From JAGVSZ01 sp035456405 (GTDB lineage Bacteria > Pseudomonadota > Gammaproteobacteria > Burkholderiales > SG8-39), in the NCBI GenBank assembly GCA_035456405.1, contig DATIDG010000024.1, forward strand, positions 1 to 64,000: 64,000 bases of DNA, given 5' to 3'. Made by a program: the position numbers and the translations under genes. The notes under the pieces were generated by a model that saw only the letters and a list, made by a program, of their open reading frames with translations, was not told the origin of the DNA and ran no database searches. Positions within the stretch are counted from its first letter, which is position 1. Each line of letters begins with the position of its first letter. Shown here one piece after another: positions 43,038-50,975 of the stretch.

Positions 43038-43066
43038 TATTGAGCATTCTCAAAAGACGCTCAATA
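43038..43066. repeat. Inverted repeat TATTGAGC-N13-GCTCAATA
   Basis: A perfect 8-base AT-richer dyad in the 215-base gap between the DM13 stop and the cytochrome c start. A smaller TTGAG...CTCAA dyad is nested inside. It lies about 120 bases upstream of the cytochrome start and may be a regulator site or a terminator of the DM13 gene; there is no U-tract. Confidence 0.35.
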
Positions 43067-43135
43067 TCGTGCGCCTGCTCGGAGCAGCCTCCGGACTCCC
43101 GCAAGGAACCGCTCGGCCCGTGCCCGGAACCGCGG

Positions 43136-43621
43136 TCACTGGAACTTCAATTCGGCGGGCGAGATCAGCACGCCGAAGTGCTCGCACCAGATCACCACGC
43201 TGCCGTAGCGCGTGACGTCGACGCCGGGCGGCACCGGATAGTTCTGGCTGCCCTTGAACGCCTTGAGGCGCCCGAGGTCCACGTACATCGTCTTCGCCAC
43301 CGGCGTGTCGGGCACGACGTTCTTCTCCGGCACCAGGTAGACGTGGAACTTGGGTCCGGGGCCCACCTCGAAGTCCGTCTCCAAGTGCACGAGGCCGTCG
43401 TACACCGTCAGCCCGCCGCGGCCGTGGTGGATCGGGTCGGAGGGGTTGGCGTGGATGAACGTTCCTTTCGCGACCACCTTCCGGGCTGCGATGTTCTCCA
43501 CCTTGTCGGTGGCGACGATGTCGGCAAGGAAGACGAAGGGGTAGATGAAGATGCCGGCGGCGAAGCCCGCCACTGCGCCGAGCAGCGCGCCGACGATGAA
43601 GACGAGGATCGCTTTGGCCAT
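43136..43621 (-). CDS. Membrane-anchored DM13 domain protein
   Basis: 161 residues: an N-terminal transmembrane segment (about 4-35, GALLGAVAGFAAGIFIYPFVFLA) followed by a DM13 domain. The domain ends in YGSVVIWCEHFGVLISPAEL, whose single Cys and Trp are its hallmark. DM13 domains are predicted redox modules, possibly acting with cytochrome-type proteins. A cytochrome c gene lies downstream on the same strand. Function is inferred only. Confidence 0.8.
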   Translation of the reverse strand: MAKAILVFIVGALLGAVAGFAAGIFIYPFVFLADIVATDKVENIAARKVVAKGTFIHANPSDPIHHGRGGLTVYDGLVHLETDFEVGPGPKFHVYLVPEKNVVPDTPVAKTMYVDLGRLKAFKGSQNYPVPPGVDVTRYGSVVIWCEHFGVLISPAELKFQ

Positions 43622-43672
43622 GAGGGCTCCCCGGGACGTCCCGGCGGGAGTGTAAGCCGCGTGCGGGACTGC

Positions 43673-43710
43673 CGGGGCGGTCGGCGGAGGGGGTGCACGG
43701 GGGGGGAGGT
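43673..43710 (+). other. G-run cluster upstream of 43760 gene
   Basis: Runs of 4, 5 and 8 G (43674-43677, 43689-43693, 43699-43706) on the plus strand lie about 55 bases before the small secreted protein gene. The cluster has limited potential for a G-quadruplex and is a probable polymerase slippage site. Confidence 0.3.
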
Positions 43711-43759
43711 TTCGGTTAAATATGCCGTTTGCATGACCCGTACCCGCCCAGGAGGCCCG

Positions 43760-44056
43760 ATGAGGCGCACGATCATTTCACTGCTGCTCGCCGGCGCGCC
43801 GCTCGCCGCCGCGGCCGAGTGCTACACGGTCTACGACAAGGCAGGGCGCATCATCTATCGCGACACGTTCATCCCGATCGACCTGTCCAAGCCGGTCACG
43901 GAGGCGTTGCAGCCCCTGTTCCCGGGCGGGCAGCTGGTCATTTCCCCCGACGCCGGCGCCTGCACGCCGGTATCGCCATCGAGCCCGGTCAACCCGATGG
44001 CGGGCGAGGCGGCGCCCGACTCGTCGACCACGCGGATGACGTACAAGGGTCGCTGA
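43760..44056 (+). CDS. Small exported protein, unknown function
   Basis: 98 residues with a signal peptide (to about AAAA-E) and GGAGG 5 bases before the ATG. The mature part begins ECYTVYDKAGRIIYRDTFIPIDLSKPVTEALQPLFPGGQLVIS, a pattern I recall from small betaproteobacterial exported proteins with no known role. Two cysteines may form a disulfide. The gene stands alone; 186 bases of unassigned sequence follow. Confidence 0.65.
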   Translation: MRRTIISLLLAGAPLAAAAECYTVYDKAGRIIYRDTFIPIDLSKPVTEALQPLFPGGQLVISPDAGACTPVSPSSPVNPMAGEAAPDSSTTRMTYKGR

Positions 44057-44242
44057 GGCGCCCCTCAGTACTCGGCGATCACGGTGACCGGCGCGGCGTT
44101 CTGGTTCGCCGCCGGCCGCGGCTCGTCACCGGCGGGACCGGGACCGGAAGCCGACGTTCTCGCCGCGGGATCGGCCCGCATCGGTCGTTTCGTGCAAAAT
44201 GCGCGCGCCGCGCGGCACGCCGCGGCGTAGGGAGAAACGCGC

Positions 44243-45325
44243 ATGCCGGCTCCGGCGCCCCTCAAGCTCGACATCTTTCCGCACATCCTCCCGCTCCCGT
44301 ACTTCGAGCGGATGAAGGCGATCGGCGAGACCAATCCCGCCCTCGCCGGGCAGCTCAAGCGCTGGATGACCATCCCGGTGCTGTACGACCTCGATGCGCG
44401 CATGCGCATGATGAAGCGCTTCCCCGGCTATAAGCAGGTGCTGACGCTTTCGATGCCGCCGGTCGAGTTCCTCGCCGGGCCCGAGGAGTCGCCGGCGCTC
44501 GCGCGCGTCGCCAACGACAGCATGGCGGACATCGTCGCCCGGCATCCCGAACTCTTCCCCGCCTTCGTCGCCTCCCTGCCGATGAACAACGTGCCGGCCG
44601 CGATCGAGGAGATGGACCGGGCGATCGGGCAGCTCGGCGCGAAGGGTGTGCAGATCTTCACCAACGTCAACGGCCGGCCGCTCGACGAGCCGGAGTTCTT
44701 CCCGATCTTCGAGCGCATGGCGACGAAGCACGACCTGCCGGTCTGGGTGCACCCGGCGCGCACCGCGAAGTTCGCCGACTACCCGGGCGAGGCGAAGTCG
44801 AAGTACGAGATCTGGTGGGCGTTCGGCTGGCCCTACGAGACCACCGCATTCATGGCGCGGCTGGTGTTCTCCAAGGTGATCGAGCGCCTGCCGAACCTGC
44901 GCATCATCACGCACCACCTCGGCGCGATGGCGCCGTACTTCGACAAGCGCATCCGCTACGGCTACGACCAGTTGGGCAGCCGCACGGCGGACGAGGACTA
45001 CGAGGCGCTCCTCAAGAGCATGGCGAAGCACCCGGTCAATTACTTCCGGATGTTCTACGGCGACACCGCGGTGAACGGCTCGGCCTCGGCGATCCGCTGC
45101 GGGCTCGACTTCTTCGGGTCGAAGCGGGTGCTGTTCGGCACCGACTGCCCGTTCGATCCGCAGGGCGGTCCGCTTTTCATCCGCGAGTCGATCAAGGCGA
45201 TCGACTCGCTGAGGCTGGCGCGCAACGACCGGGACGGGATCTACTTCGGCAACGCACTGCGCATGCTGCGGCTGAAGCTGCCGGCGGCGGCAAAGCGCCC
45301 CGATAAGCGGAGAAGGAGGAAGTGA
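44243..45325 (+). CDS. Amidohydrolase-2 (ACMSD-like) family enzyme
   Basis: 360 residues of the amidohydrolase 2 family, which includes aminocarboxymuconate semialdehyde decarboxylase and gamma-resorcylate decarboxylase. Likely metal or active-site positions are seen: DIFPHILP at the N-terminus (in place of DxHxH), VWVHPAR, ITHHLGAM and GTDCPFDP. Non-hydrolytic C-C bond cleavage is common in the family, so it may be a decarboxylase of an aromatic or ring-cleaved acid. GGGAGAA precedes the ATG. It overlaps the next gene by GTGA. Confidence 0.82.
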   Translation: MPAPAPLKLDIFPHILPLPYFERMKAIGETNPALAGQLKRWMTIPVLYDLDARMRMMKRFPGYKQVLTLSMPPVEFLAGPEESPALARVANDSMADIVARHPELFPAFVASLPMNNVPAAIEEMDRAIGQLGAKGVQIFTNVNGRPLDEPEFFPIFERMATKHDLPVWVHPARTAKFADYPGEAKSKYEIWWAFGWPYETTAFMARLVFSKVIERLPNLRIITHHLGAMAPYFDKRIRYGYDQLGSRTADEDYEALLKSMAKHPVNYFRMFYGDTAVNGSASAIRCGLDFFGSKRVLFGTDCPFDPQGGPLFIRESIKAIDSLRLARNDRDGIYFGNALRMLRLKLPAAAKRPDKRRRRK

Positions 45326-46140
45326 CGCACCCGCCGGCACTCACTGCGGAGATCACCTACGCGGTCGACACCGGCGAGAAGCCGGTGAACGAGACGTTCG
45401 GGCCGGGCAACATCCGGCGGCGGAATGTCGGCGCGAGGGAGCGGCGGCCGGTCCGGATCGAGAACGGGCGGCCGCGCGTTGCGGCGTTCGCGCTCGACGC
45501 GAGCGGCTTCGCCTTCGTCGACCACCCGACCGCGGTACGGGATTTTTTCGACCCGGCCGAGCTGAAGGCCGTCTATTACCCGGAGGTCGAGCGGCTGGTG
45601 AGCGCGGTGTCCGGCGCGGTGCGCGTCGTCGTCTTCGACCACACGCTGCGCTCGGGCGACGAAGCCGAGCGCGAGGCCCGCCTCGTCCGCGAGCCGGTGC
45701 TCTCGGCGCACAACGACTACACGGAGTGGTCGGGACCGCAGCGGCTCCGGGAGATCCTGCCCGACGAGGCGGAGCGTCTCCTCGCGCACCGGTTCGCGAT
45801 CATCCAGGTGTGGCGCGCGATCAACCGGCCGATCCGGGCGAACCCGCTCGCGATCGCCGACGCCCGCAGCCTCTCGACCGCCGACCTGATCGCCGCCGAG
45901 CGACGCTATCCCCACCGCGTGGGCGAGACCTACCAGGTGCGCTACAACCCGGCGCACCGCTGGTTCTACTTCCCGGAAATGCGCCGCGACGAGGCGCTCG
46001 TTTTCAAGGTCTTCGACTCGGAGCAGGACGGCCGCGCGCGCTTCACCGCGCACACCTCGTTCGTCGATCCGACGACGCCGGCCGATGCGCCGCCGCGCCA
46101 GAGCATCGAGGCGCGGACGTTCGCCTTTTTCGCCCCCTGA
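45322..46140 (+). CDS. CmcJ/NvfI-family oxygenase-like protein
   Basis: 272 residues from the GTG at 45322, preceded by AAGGAGGAA. The pattern VVVFDHTLR, AHNDYTEWSGPQRL, FAIIQVWRAINRPIRANPLAIADA and RFTAHTSFVDPTTPADAPPRQSIEARTFAFF fits the CmcJ/NvfI (AsaB-like) family. NvfI is a fungal Fe(II)/2-oxoglutarate oxygenase; HxD in HNDYTEWS may be the iron site. Bacterial members are mostly uncharacterised. It is tightly coupled to an amidohydrolase and a heme-binding barrel protein, so a three-gene pathway step is likely. Confidence 0.8.
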   Translation: MTHPPALTAEITYAVDTGEKPVNETFGPGNIRRRNVGARERRPVRIENGRPRVAAFALDASGFAFVDHPTAVRDFFDPAELKAVYYPEVERLVSAVSGAVRVVVFDHTLRSGDEAEREARLVREPVLSAHNDYTEWSGPQRLREILPDEAERLLAHRFAIIQVWRAINRPIRANPLAIADARSLSTADLIAAERRYPHRVGETYQVRYNPAHRWFYFPEMRRDEALVFKVFDSEQDGRARFTAHTSFVDPTTPADAPPRQSIEARTFAFFAP

Positions 46141-46808
46141 TGCCTGCCGCCGCCCGAGACGCCATGGCCGACTTCCTGACCGACATCTACACCGAGCCGT
46201 CCGAGATCGATCCGGACACGATGAGGAATCTGGGCCCGCTCGCGCCGCTCGCTGGCGTCTGGGAGGGGAAGCGGGGACTCGACGTGAATCCCAAGCCCGA
46301 GGGACCGGAGAAGGACGCGTACTACGAGCGGTACGAGCTGCATCCGATCGATCCGCAGGCGAACGGGCCGCAGCTCCTCTACGGGCTGCGCTACCACCAG
46401 CACGTTCTGCGGCCGAACGAGCCGGAGACCTTCCACGACCAGGTCGGCTACTGGCTGTGGGAGCCGGCCACCGGCACGATCATCCTGTCGCTCGCGATCC
46501 CGCGCGGGCAGATCGCGATGGCGATCGGCAAGGCGGCGTGCGACGCGAACACCTTCGAGGCGCGCTGCGAGTTCGGCTCGCCGACGAACGGGACGTGCTC
46601 GAACCCGTTCCTCGACTATGCGTTCAAGACGCTGGCGTACCGCATCAAGGTCGCGGTGAACGGCGACGGGACGTGGTCGTACGAGCAGGACACGGTCCTG
46701 AAGATCGCGGGCAGCGACCAGCTCTTCCACCACACCGACCGGAACACGCTGCGCAAGATCGGCGACCCGACCCCGAACTGGCTGATGCGCAGGGACGAAC
46801 GGCGCTAG
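46140..46808 (+). CDS. Heme-binding beta-barrel (FABP-like, nitrobindin-type) protein
   Basis: 222 residues; the start is the ATG in the TGATG overlap, or possibly ATG 46164. The N-terminal LAPLAGVWEGKRG and C-terminal QLFHHTDRNTLRKIGDPTPNWL flank a ten-strand lipocalin-like barrel of the DUF1794/nitrobindin type, in which a His near the C-terminus binds ferric heme. The biological role of these proteins is uncertain (NO or peroxynitrite chemistry has been proposed). It is the third gene of the 44.2-46.8 kb operon. Confidence 0.8.
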   Translation: MPAAARDAMADFLTDIYTEPSEIDPDTMRNLGPLAPLAGVWEGKRGLDVNPKPEGPEKDAYYERYELHPIDPQANGPQLLYGLRYHQHVLRPNEPETFHDQVGYWLWEPATGTIILSLAIPRGQIAMAIGKAACDANTFEARCEFGSPTNGTCSNPFLDYAFKTLAYRIKVAVNGDGTWSYEQDTVLKIAGSDQLFHHTDRNTLRKIGDPTPNWLMRRDERR

Positions 46809-46809
46809 T

Positions 46810-47895
46810 TCACCGACCCAGCCCGGCGAGCCGGCCAAGCGCCGCGTCCGTCTCCGCCGCCAGGCGTTCGACGAGGCCCGCAGCCGTCTCGCGCCGCGCC
46901 ATCCGCACCCCCTGGCCGGCCCACAGCGACAGGAACTCGGCGCGCCCGGCCTTAGCCGCAGCCGTGCGCAGGGGCCGGGTCAGCACGTTCTGCAGCGGGA
47001 ACGGCAGGATCGCTTCGGCCGGCGCGCTCTCCGCCTCGGTCATGAAGCGGTTGACGATGCCGCGTGCGGGCCGGCCGGAGAAAGCGCGCGTAATGCGCGT
47101 CTCGTGCTCCCGCGCGCGCAGGATCGCCTCCTTGTAAGCCTTGGGTACCCCGGACTCTTCGCATGTCAGGAACGCGGTGCCGAGCTGTGCACCCGCCGCG
47201 CCCAGCGCAAGCGCGGCAGCGATGCCGCGTCCGTCCATGATGCCGCCGGAGGCGATGACCGGCACCTTCACCGCGTCGACGATCTGGGGCACCAGGGCGA
47301 TCGTGCCGATCAACGACGACTCGAAGTCCGCCGCAAAGCTGCCGCGATGCCCGCCCGCCTCGCTGCCCTGCGCGACGATCGCGTCCACGCCGGCGCGCTC
47401 GAGCGCGATCGCCTCTTCGACGGTCGTCGCCGTGCCGGCGAGGAACATGCCGCGACCCTTGATCGCGTCGATCGCCGGGGCCGGCGGCACGCCGAGCGTG
47501 AAGCTGAACACGGCGGCGCCGCTTTCGAGTGCCGCGGCGAGCAGGTCGCCGAACGTGTCGGCCGGCCACGCCGGCGCGGCGGGCGGGGGCAGGCCGAGCT
47601 CGCCGAAGTAGGGCGCGACGCGGTCCACGGCCGCGCGCGTGTCGGCCGGCATCTCCGTCCGTGCGATCGGCGCGAACAGGTTGATGCCGAACGGCCGCCG
47701 CGTCCGTTCGCGCACCGCACGCGACGAATCGGCAATCTGCTGGGGCGTGAGGTAGGTCGCCCCGATCGATCCGAGTGCGCCCGTCTCGCAGACCGCGGCG
47801 ACGAGGGCGGGCGTGTCGCCGCCACCCGCCATCGGCGCCTGGATGATCGGGTGGGTGATGCCGAGCCTCGTCGCGAGCGCGGTGCGGACGCCCAT
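46810..47895 (-). CDS. Nitronate monooxygenase / 2-nitropropane dioxygenase family flavoprotein
   Basis: 361 residues of the FMN TIM-barrel family. The N-terminus THPIIQAPMAGGGDTPALVAAVCETGALGSIGA and the FMN/catalytic segment AQGSEAGGHRGSF (with the active-site His) are typical; VPVIASGGIMDGRGIAAALALGAAGAQLGTAFL closes the phosphate site. It would oxidise nitroalkanes or act as an enoyl reductase-type flavoprotein. GGGGAG precedes the ATG. It is divergent from a LysR gene across 97 bases with two palindromes. Confidence 0.88.
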   Translation of the reverse strand: MGVRTALATRLGITHPIIQAPMAGGGDTPALVAAVCETGALGSIGATYLTPQQIADSSRAVRERTRRPFGINLFAPIARTEMPADTRAAVDRVAPYFGELGLPPPAAPAWPADTFGDLLAAALESGAAVFSFTLGVPPAPAIDAIKGRGMFLAGTATTVEEAIALERAGVDAIVAQGSEAGGHRGSFAADFESSLIGTIALVPQIVDAVKVPVIASGGIMDGRGIAAALALGAAGAQLGTAFLTCEESGVPKAYKEAILRAREHETRITRAFSGRPARGIVNRFMTEAESAPAEAILPFPLQNVLTRPLRTAAAKAGRAEFLSLWAGQGVRMARRETAAGLVERLAAETDAALGRLAGLGR

Positions 47896-47920
47896 GGTGT
47901 GCTCCCCGGCAACCGTTCCC

Positions 47921-47938
47921 GGCGATCCTAGGATTGCC
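47921..47938. promoter_or_regulatory. 18-bp palindrome, candidate LysR site (distal)
   Basis: GGCGATCCTAGGATTGCC is symmetric at 8 of 9 pairs. It lies 26 bases before the nitronate monooxygenase start and about 55 before the LysR start. Its centre is about 42 bases, four helix turns, from the second palindrome at 47966. Confidence 0.45.
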
Positions 47939-47965
47939 AACCCATCCTGGCAAGCGAATAATCTC

Positions 47966-47978
47966 GAACGAGTCGTTC
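47966..47978. promoter_or_regulatory. Palindrome GAACGAGTCGTTC, candidate LysR site (proximal)
   Basis: A perfect 6+1+6 dyad 15 bases before the LysR start codon. A position this close would suit autorepression. It is unlike the 47921 site in sequence, so the two may not be the same regulator's site. Confidence 0.4.
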
Positions 47979-47992
47979 TCAACGGGAGAAAG

Positions 47993-48943
47993 GTGGACTT
48001 CGCAGCCCTGCAGGTGTTCAAGGCGGTCGCCGACGAGGGCGGGATCAGCGCCGCGGCGCGCAAGCTGCACCGCGTCCAGTCGAATGTCACGACGCGCATC
48101 CAGCAGCTTGAGGCCTCGCTCGGCGCGCAGCTCTTCGTGCGCACGAAGGGACGGCTGCATCTCTCGCCGGCCGGGGAGGTCTTCCGCCGCCACGTCGAGG
48201 AGATGCTGCGCCTCGCCGAGCGGGCGCGCGACGCGGTGCTCGGCGGCGCACCGCGGGGTGTGCTGCGCTTGGGCACGCTCGAAAGCACCGCGGCGAGCCG
48301 GCTGCCGCCGCTGCTGGCGCGCTACCACGCGCGCTATCCGGGCGTGCGAGTCGAGCTTTCCACGGGGACGACGGATGCGCTCCTCGAGGCGCTGCGGACG
48401 CGGCGGATCGAGGCGGCGTTCATTGCCGACTGCGTCGGCGGCCCGCAGCTCGAGTCGCTGCCGGCCTTTGCCGAGGAACTGGTGCTTATTGCGCCGCGTT
48501 CGCATCCGCCGGTCCGGCAGCCGCGCGACGTGCACGCGGACACGCTGATCGCCTTCCCCGCGGGCTGCGCCTATCGGCGGCGCCTGCAGGGTTGGCTGGC
48601 GGACGGGAGCGTTGTGCCCGAGAAAGTCCTCGAGCTTGCTTCGTACCACGCCATTGTCGCGTGCGTCGCGTCCGGAACCGGCATCGCGTTCGCGCCGCGC
48701 TCGGTGCTGGAGACCATCCGGTCGACCAAAGATGTCGCGATCTACCCGCTCGGGGCGAAGCGCGGGGCGACCGTCACCTCCCTCGCATGGCGGCAAGGCG
48801 AGCAGTCGCCGGCGCTCCAGGCGCTGCAGGCGGAGCTCGCGGCGCTCCCGCGCGCGGGACGCGCGCAGCTCAGCTCGGATCGAAGACCGGCACCTTCCGC
48901 GCGTCGGCCGGGAGGGCTTCCACGTCGGGCGTCGCGTAGGTGA
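47993..48943 (+). CDS. LysR-family transcriptional regulator
   Basis: 316 residues from the GTG at 47993 (GGGAGAAAG upstream). The N-terminal winged helix is canonical: LQVFKAVADEGGISAAARKLHRVQSNVTTRIQQLEASLGAQLFVR. An effector domain follows (RGVLRLGTLESTAASRLPPLL). The C-terminal 25 residues are Arg/Pro-rich, and the gene overlaps the 3' end of the convergent catechol-dioxygenase-like gene by 74 bases. It probably controls the divergent nitronate monooxygenase. Confidence 0.88.
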   Translation: MDFAALQVFKAVADEGGISAAARKLHRVQSNVTTRIQQLEASLGAQLFVRTKGRLHLSPAGEVFRRHVEEMLRLAERARDAVLGGAPRGVLRLGTLESTAASRLPPLLARYHARYPGVRVELSTGTTDALLEALRTRRIEAAFIADCVGGPQLESLPAFAEELVLIAPRSHPPVRQPRDVHADTLIAFPAGCAYRRRLQGWLADGSVVPEKVLELASYHAIVACVASGTGIAFAPRSVLETIRSTKDVAIYPLGAKRGATVTSLAWRQGEQSPALQALQAELAALPRAGRAQLSSDRRPAPSARRPGGLPRRASRR

Positions 48944-49868
48944 GGAAGCTCTCCGGCAGCGGCGTGCCCCAGTAGACGCCGGTGCCGCGCTCCTCCTCGT
49001 TCCAGGTCACCGGCTCCCAGTCCGGCGCGGTGACGAGATAGCTCCCCGAGTACACCTCGATGCGGTTGCCGCCCGGCTCGTAGGAGTAGAGGTAGAAGCC
49101 CTGCGAGTTGTTGTGGCGCGATGGGCCGGCCTCGATGAACACCCCGTTCTCCGCGAGGATGTCGGCCGCGCGCAGCACGTCGGCGCGGTCGTCGACCCAC
49201 AGCGAGAAGTGGTGCAGCCGGCCGCTGCCGCCCTTGACGTCGAGCACGTAGGCGACCTGGTGGTGGACGATCGACGGGCTGAGCCAGGCGCCGATCTCCT
49301 TGGTGCCGTGCTCGAATAGCACCTGCTCGTGGAGGCGGAAGCCGAGCGCCTGCTGGACGAACGCGCGGTTGGCCGGCACGTCCCGCGCGAGCAGCGCGAG
49401 ATGGTCGGTGCGCCGCACGTTGACGCCCCTCGCCGTGTAGCGCATCGGCAAGTTCTTGAGCGTCGAGCGCAGGTGGTCCGGCGCGACGTACTTCTGCTCC
49501 TCGTAGTAGACCTCCATGAGGTGGCCGTCGGGATCGCGGAAGCGATAGCTCCGGCCGCGGCAGAAGTCGCCGTCGATCCAGCCGAGGCCGCGCCCGGTCG
49601 CCTCGATCGCGGCGACGCGCCGCTCGAGCGCTTGCGGGCCGACCGTGCGCCAGGAGATGCACCCCACGCCGGGCTTCGCGGACGCAGTCAGCTTCAGCGC
49701 GCTCGCCGCGTGATCGCCGTAGCCGCGCAGGTAGGCCGATTGCCCGGCGACGTGCACGACTTCCATGCCGAGCACGTCTCGGAAGTACCAGAGGCTCCGG
49801 TCCAGCTTCGGCGTCAGCAGCTCGACGTTGCCGAGGTGCGCGATGTCCTGGATGCGTTCGGTGGTCAT
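48870..49868 (-). CDS. Catechol 2,3-dioxygenase-like extradiol dioxygenase (VOC superfamily)
   Basis: 332 residues, two VOC modules. The iron ligands match the XylE type: H156 (RRTDHLALL), H220 (RLHHFSLW) and E271 (GGNRIEVY). Further conserved active-site residues H202 (VHHQVA) and H252 (SRHNNS) are present, as is the characteristic FRDPDGHLMEVYYE in the first domain. It would cleave catechol-like diols at the extradiol bond; the exact substrate is unclear. GGGAGGAG precedes the ATG. Neighbouring meta-pathway genes are not adjacent; the cluster lies 4 kb further on. Confidence 0.88.
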   Translation of the reverse strand: MTTERIQDIAHLGNVELLTPKLDRSLWYFRDVLGMEVVHVAGQSAYLRGYGDHAASALKLTASAKPGVGCISWRTVGPQALERRVAAIEATGRGLGWIDGDFCRGRSYRFRDPDGHLMEVYYEEQKYVAPDHLRSTLKNLPMRYTARGVNVRRTDHLALLARDVPANRAFVQQALGFRLHEQVLFEHGTKEIGAWLSPSIVHHQVAYVLDVKGGSGRLHHFSLWVDDRADVLRAADILAENGVFIEAGPSRHNNSQGFYLYSYEPGGNRIEVYSGSYLVTAPDWEPVTWNEEERGTGVYWGTPLPESFLTYATPDVEALPADARKVPVFDPS

Positions 49869-49929
49869 GGGGCTCCTCCCGGGCGGCTGCTCGAAGCGTC
49901 CACCGTAGTGCGGCCCCGACAGTGCAGCG

Positions 49930-49943
49930 CTGATCCAGATCAA
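49930..49943. promoter_or_regulatory. FNR-like box CTGAT-N4-ATCAA
   Basis: Nine of ten specified positions match TTGAT-N4-ATCAA. It lies 62 bases before the extradiol dioxygenase start and 52 bases before the HtrA-like start, in their divergent region. This is the best of the FNR-like matches in the window. Confidence 0.5.
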
Positions 49944-49994
49944 ACGCCGCCCGCCCCGGGCGATGGCGTAAGATCGCGGCACCCGGTGCCGCCA

Positions 49995-50975
49995 ATGTCC
50001 GAATCCAGCAACTGGGCCTTCCCCGAGAGCCTGCAGCCGAAGCAGGCGGGGCTGCGCTTCAACCTGCAGTCCGCGCTCGACTCGGTGGTGCTGCTGCGCT
50101 CCGAGGTTCCCGAGGACGCGTTCACGGCGTCGATCCTCGGCACCGACCGGGTCGGCAACGGCATCGTGATCCGCGCGGATGGGCTGGTGCTCACCATCGG
50201 CTACCTGATCACCGAGTCCACCTCGATCTGGCTGACGACGAACGACGGCAAAGTCGTTGCGGGCCACCCGGTCGCCTATGACCAGGTGACCGGCTTCGGG
50301 CTGGTGCTGCCGCTCGGCCGTCTCGACGCGCCGGCGCTCGATCGCGGCTCGGCTGCGCACGCGGCCGTGGGCGACGACTCGGTCGTGATCGGCCACGGCG
50401 GCCGCGCGCACGCGCTCCAGGCGCGCCTCGTGGCAAAGCACGAGTTCGCCGGTTACTGGGAATACGTGCTCGACGAGGCGCTGTTCGTTGCGCCGCCGCA
50501 CCCGCAGTGGGGCGGGGCCGCGCTGGTCGACGCCGACGGGCTGCTGCTCGGCGTCGGCTCGCTGCTCGTGCAGGACCCCGCGTCGCTCGGGGGCGTCGCG
50601 CAGCAGGGCAACATGTTCGTGCCGATCGATCTGCTCGATCCGATCCTCGACGACATGCTCAAGCAGGGGCGTCCGAGGGGGCAGCCGCGCGCCTGGCTCG
50701 GCCTGTATGCCACCGAGGACAAGGGCCAGATCGTCGTCGCGGGGCTCGCCACCGACGGGCCGGCGGATCGCGCCGGCGTGCGGCTCGGCGACGTGGTGGT
50801 CGAGGCGGGCGGCGAGCGTGTGAAGAGCCTCGCGGCGCTGTGGCGCAGCGTCTGGCGCCTCGGCGCCGCCGGCACGGACGTGCCGCTCGGGCTCGTGCGC
50901 AATGGCGCCGCCAGGCAGGTGCGCGTCCGCTCGGCCGACCGCAACGACTTCCTGAAGAAACCGCGGATGCATTGA
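49995..50975 (+). CDS. HtrA/S1C-like pseudoprotease with PDZ domain
   Basis: 326 residues: a trypsin-like (S1C) barrel followed by a PDZ domain (GLATDGPADRAGVRLGDVVVEAGGERV). The catalytic triad positions are lost: NNHVI is replaced by TIGYLIT (His to Tyr), the Asp strand reads GFGLVLPL, and GNSGGAL reads PQWGGAAL (Ser to Trp). No signal peptide is seen. It is probably a non-enzymatic binding protein. Its stop overlaps the SMUG1 start by TTGA, so the two are co-translated. Confidence 0.8.
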   Translation: MSESSNWAFPESLQPKQAGLRFNLQSALDSVVLLRSEVPEDAFTASILGTDRVGNGIVIRADGLVLTIGYLITESTSIWLTTNDGKVVAGHPVAYDQVTGFGLVLPLGRLDAPALDRGSAAHAAVGDDSVVIGHGGRAHALQARLVAKHEFAGYWEYVLDEALFVAPPHPQWGGAALVDADGLLLGVGSLLVQDPASLGGVAQQGNMFVPIDLLDPILDDMLKQGRPRGQPRAWLGLYATEDKGQIVVAGLATDGPADRAGVRLGDVVVEAGGERVKSLAALWRSVWRLGAAGTDVPLGLVRNGAARQVRVRSADRNDFLKKPRMH

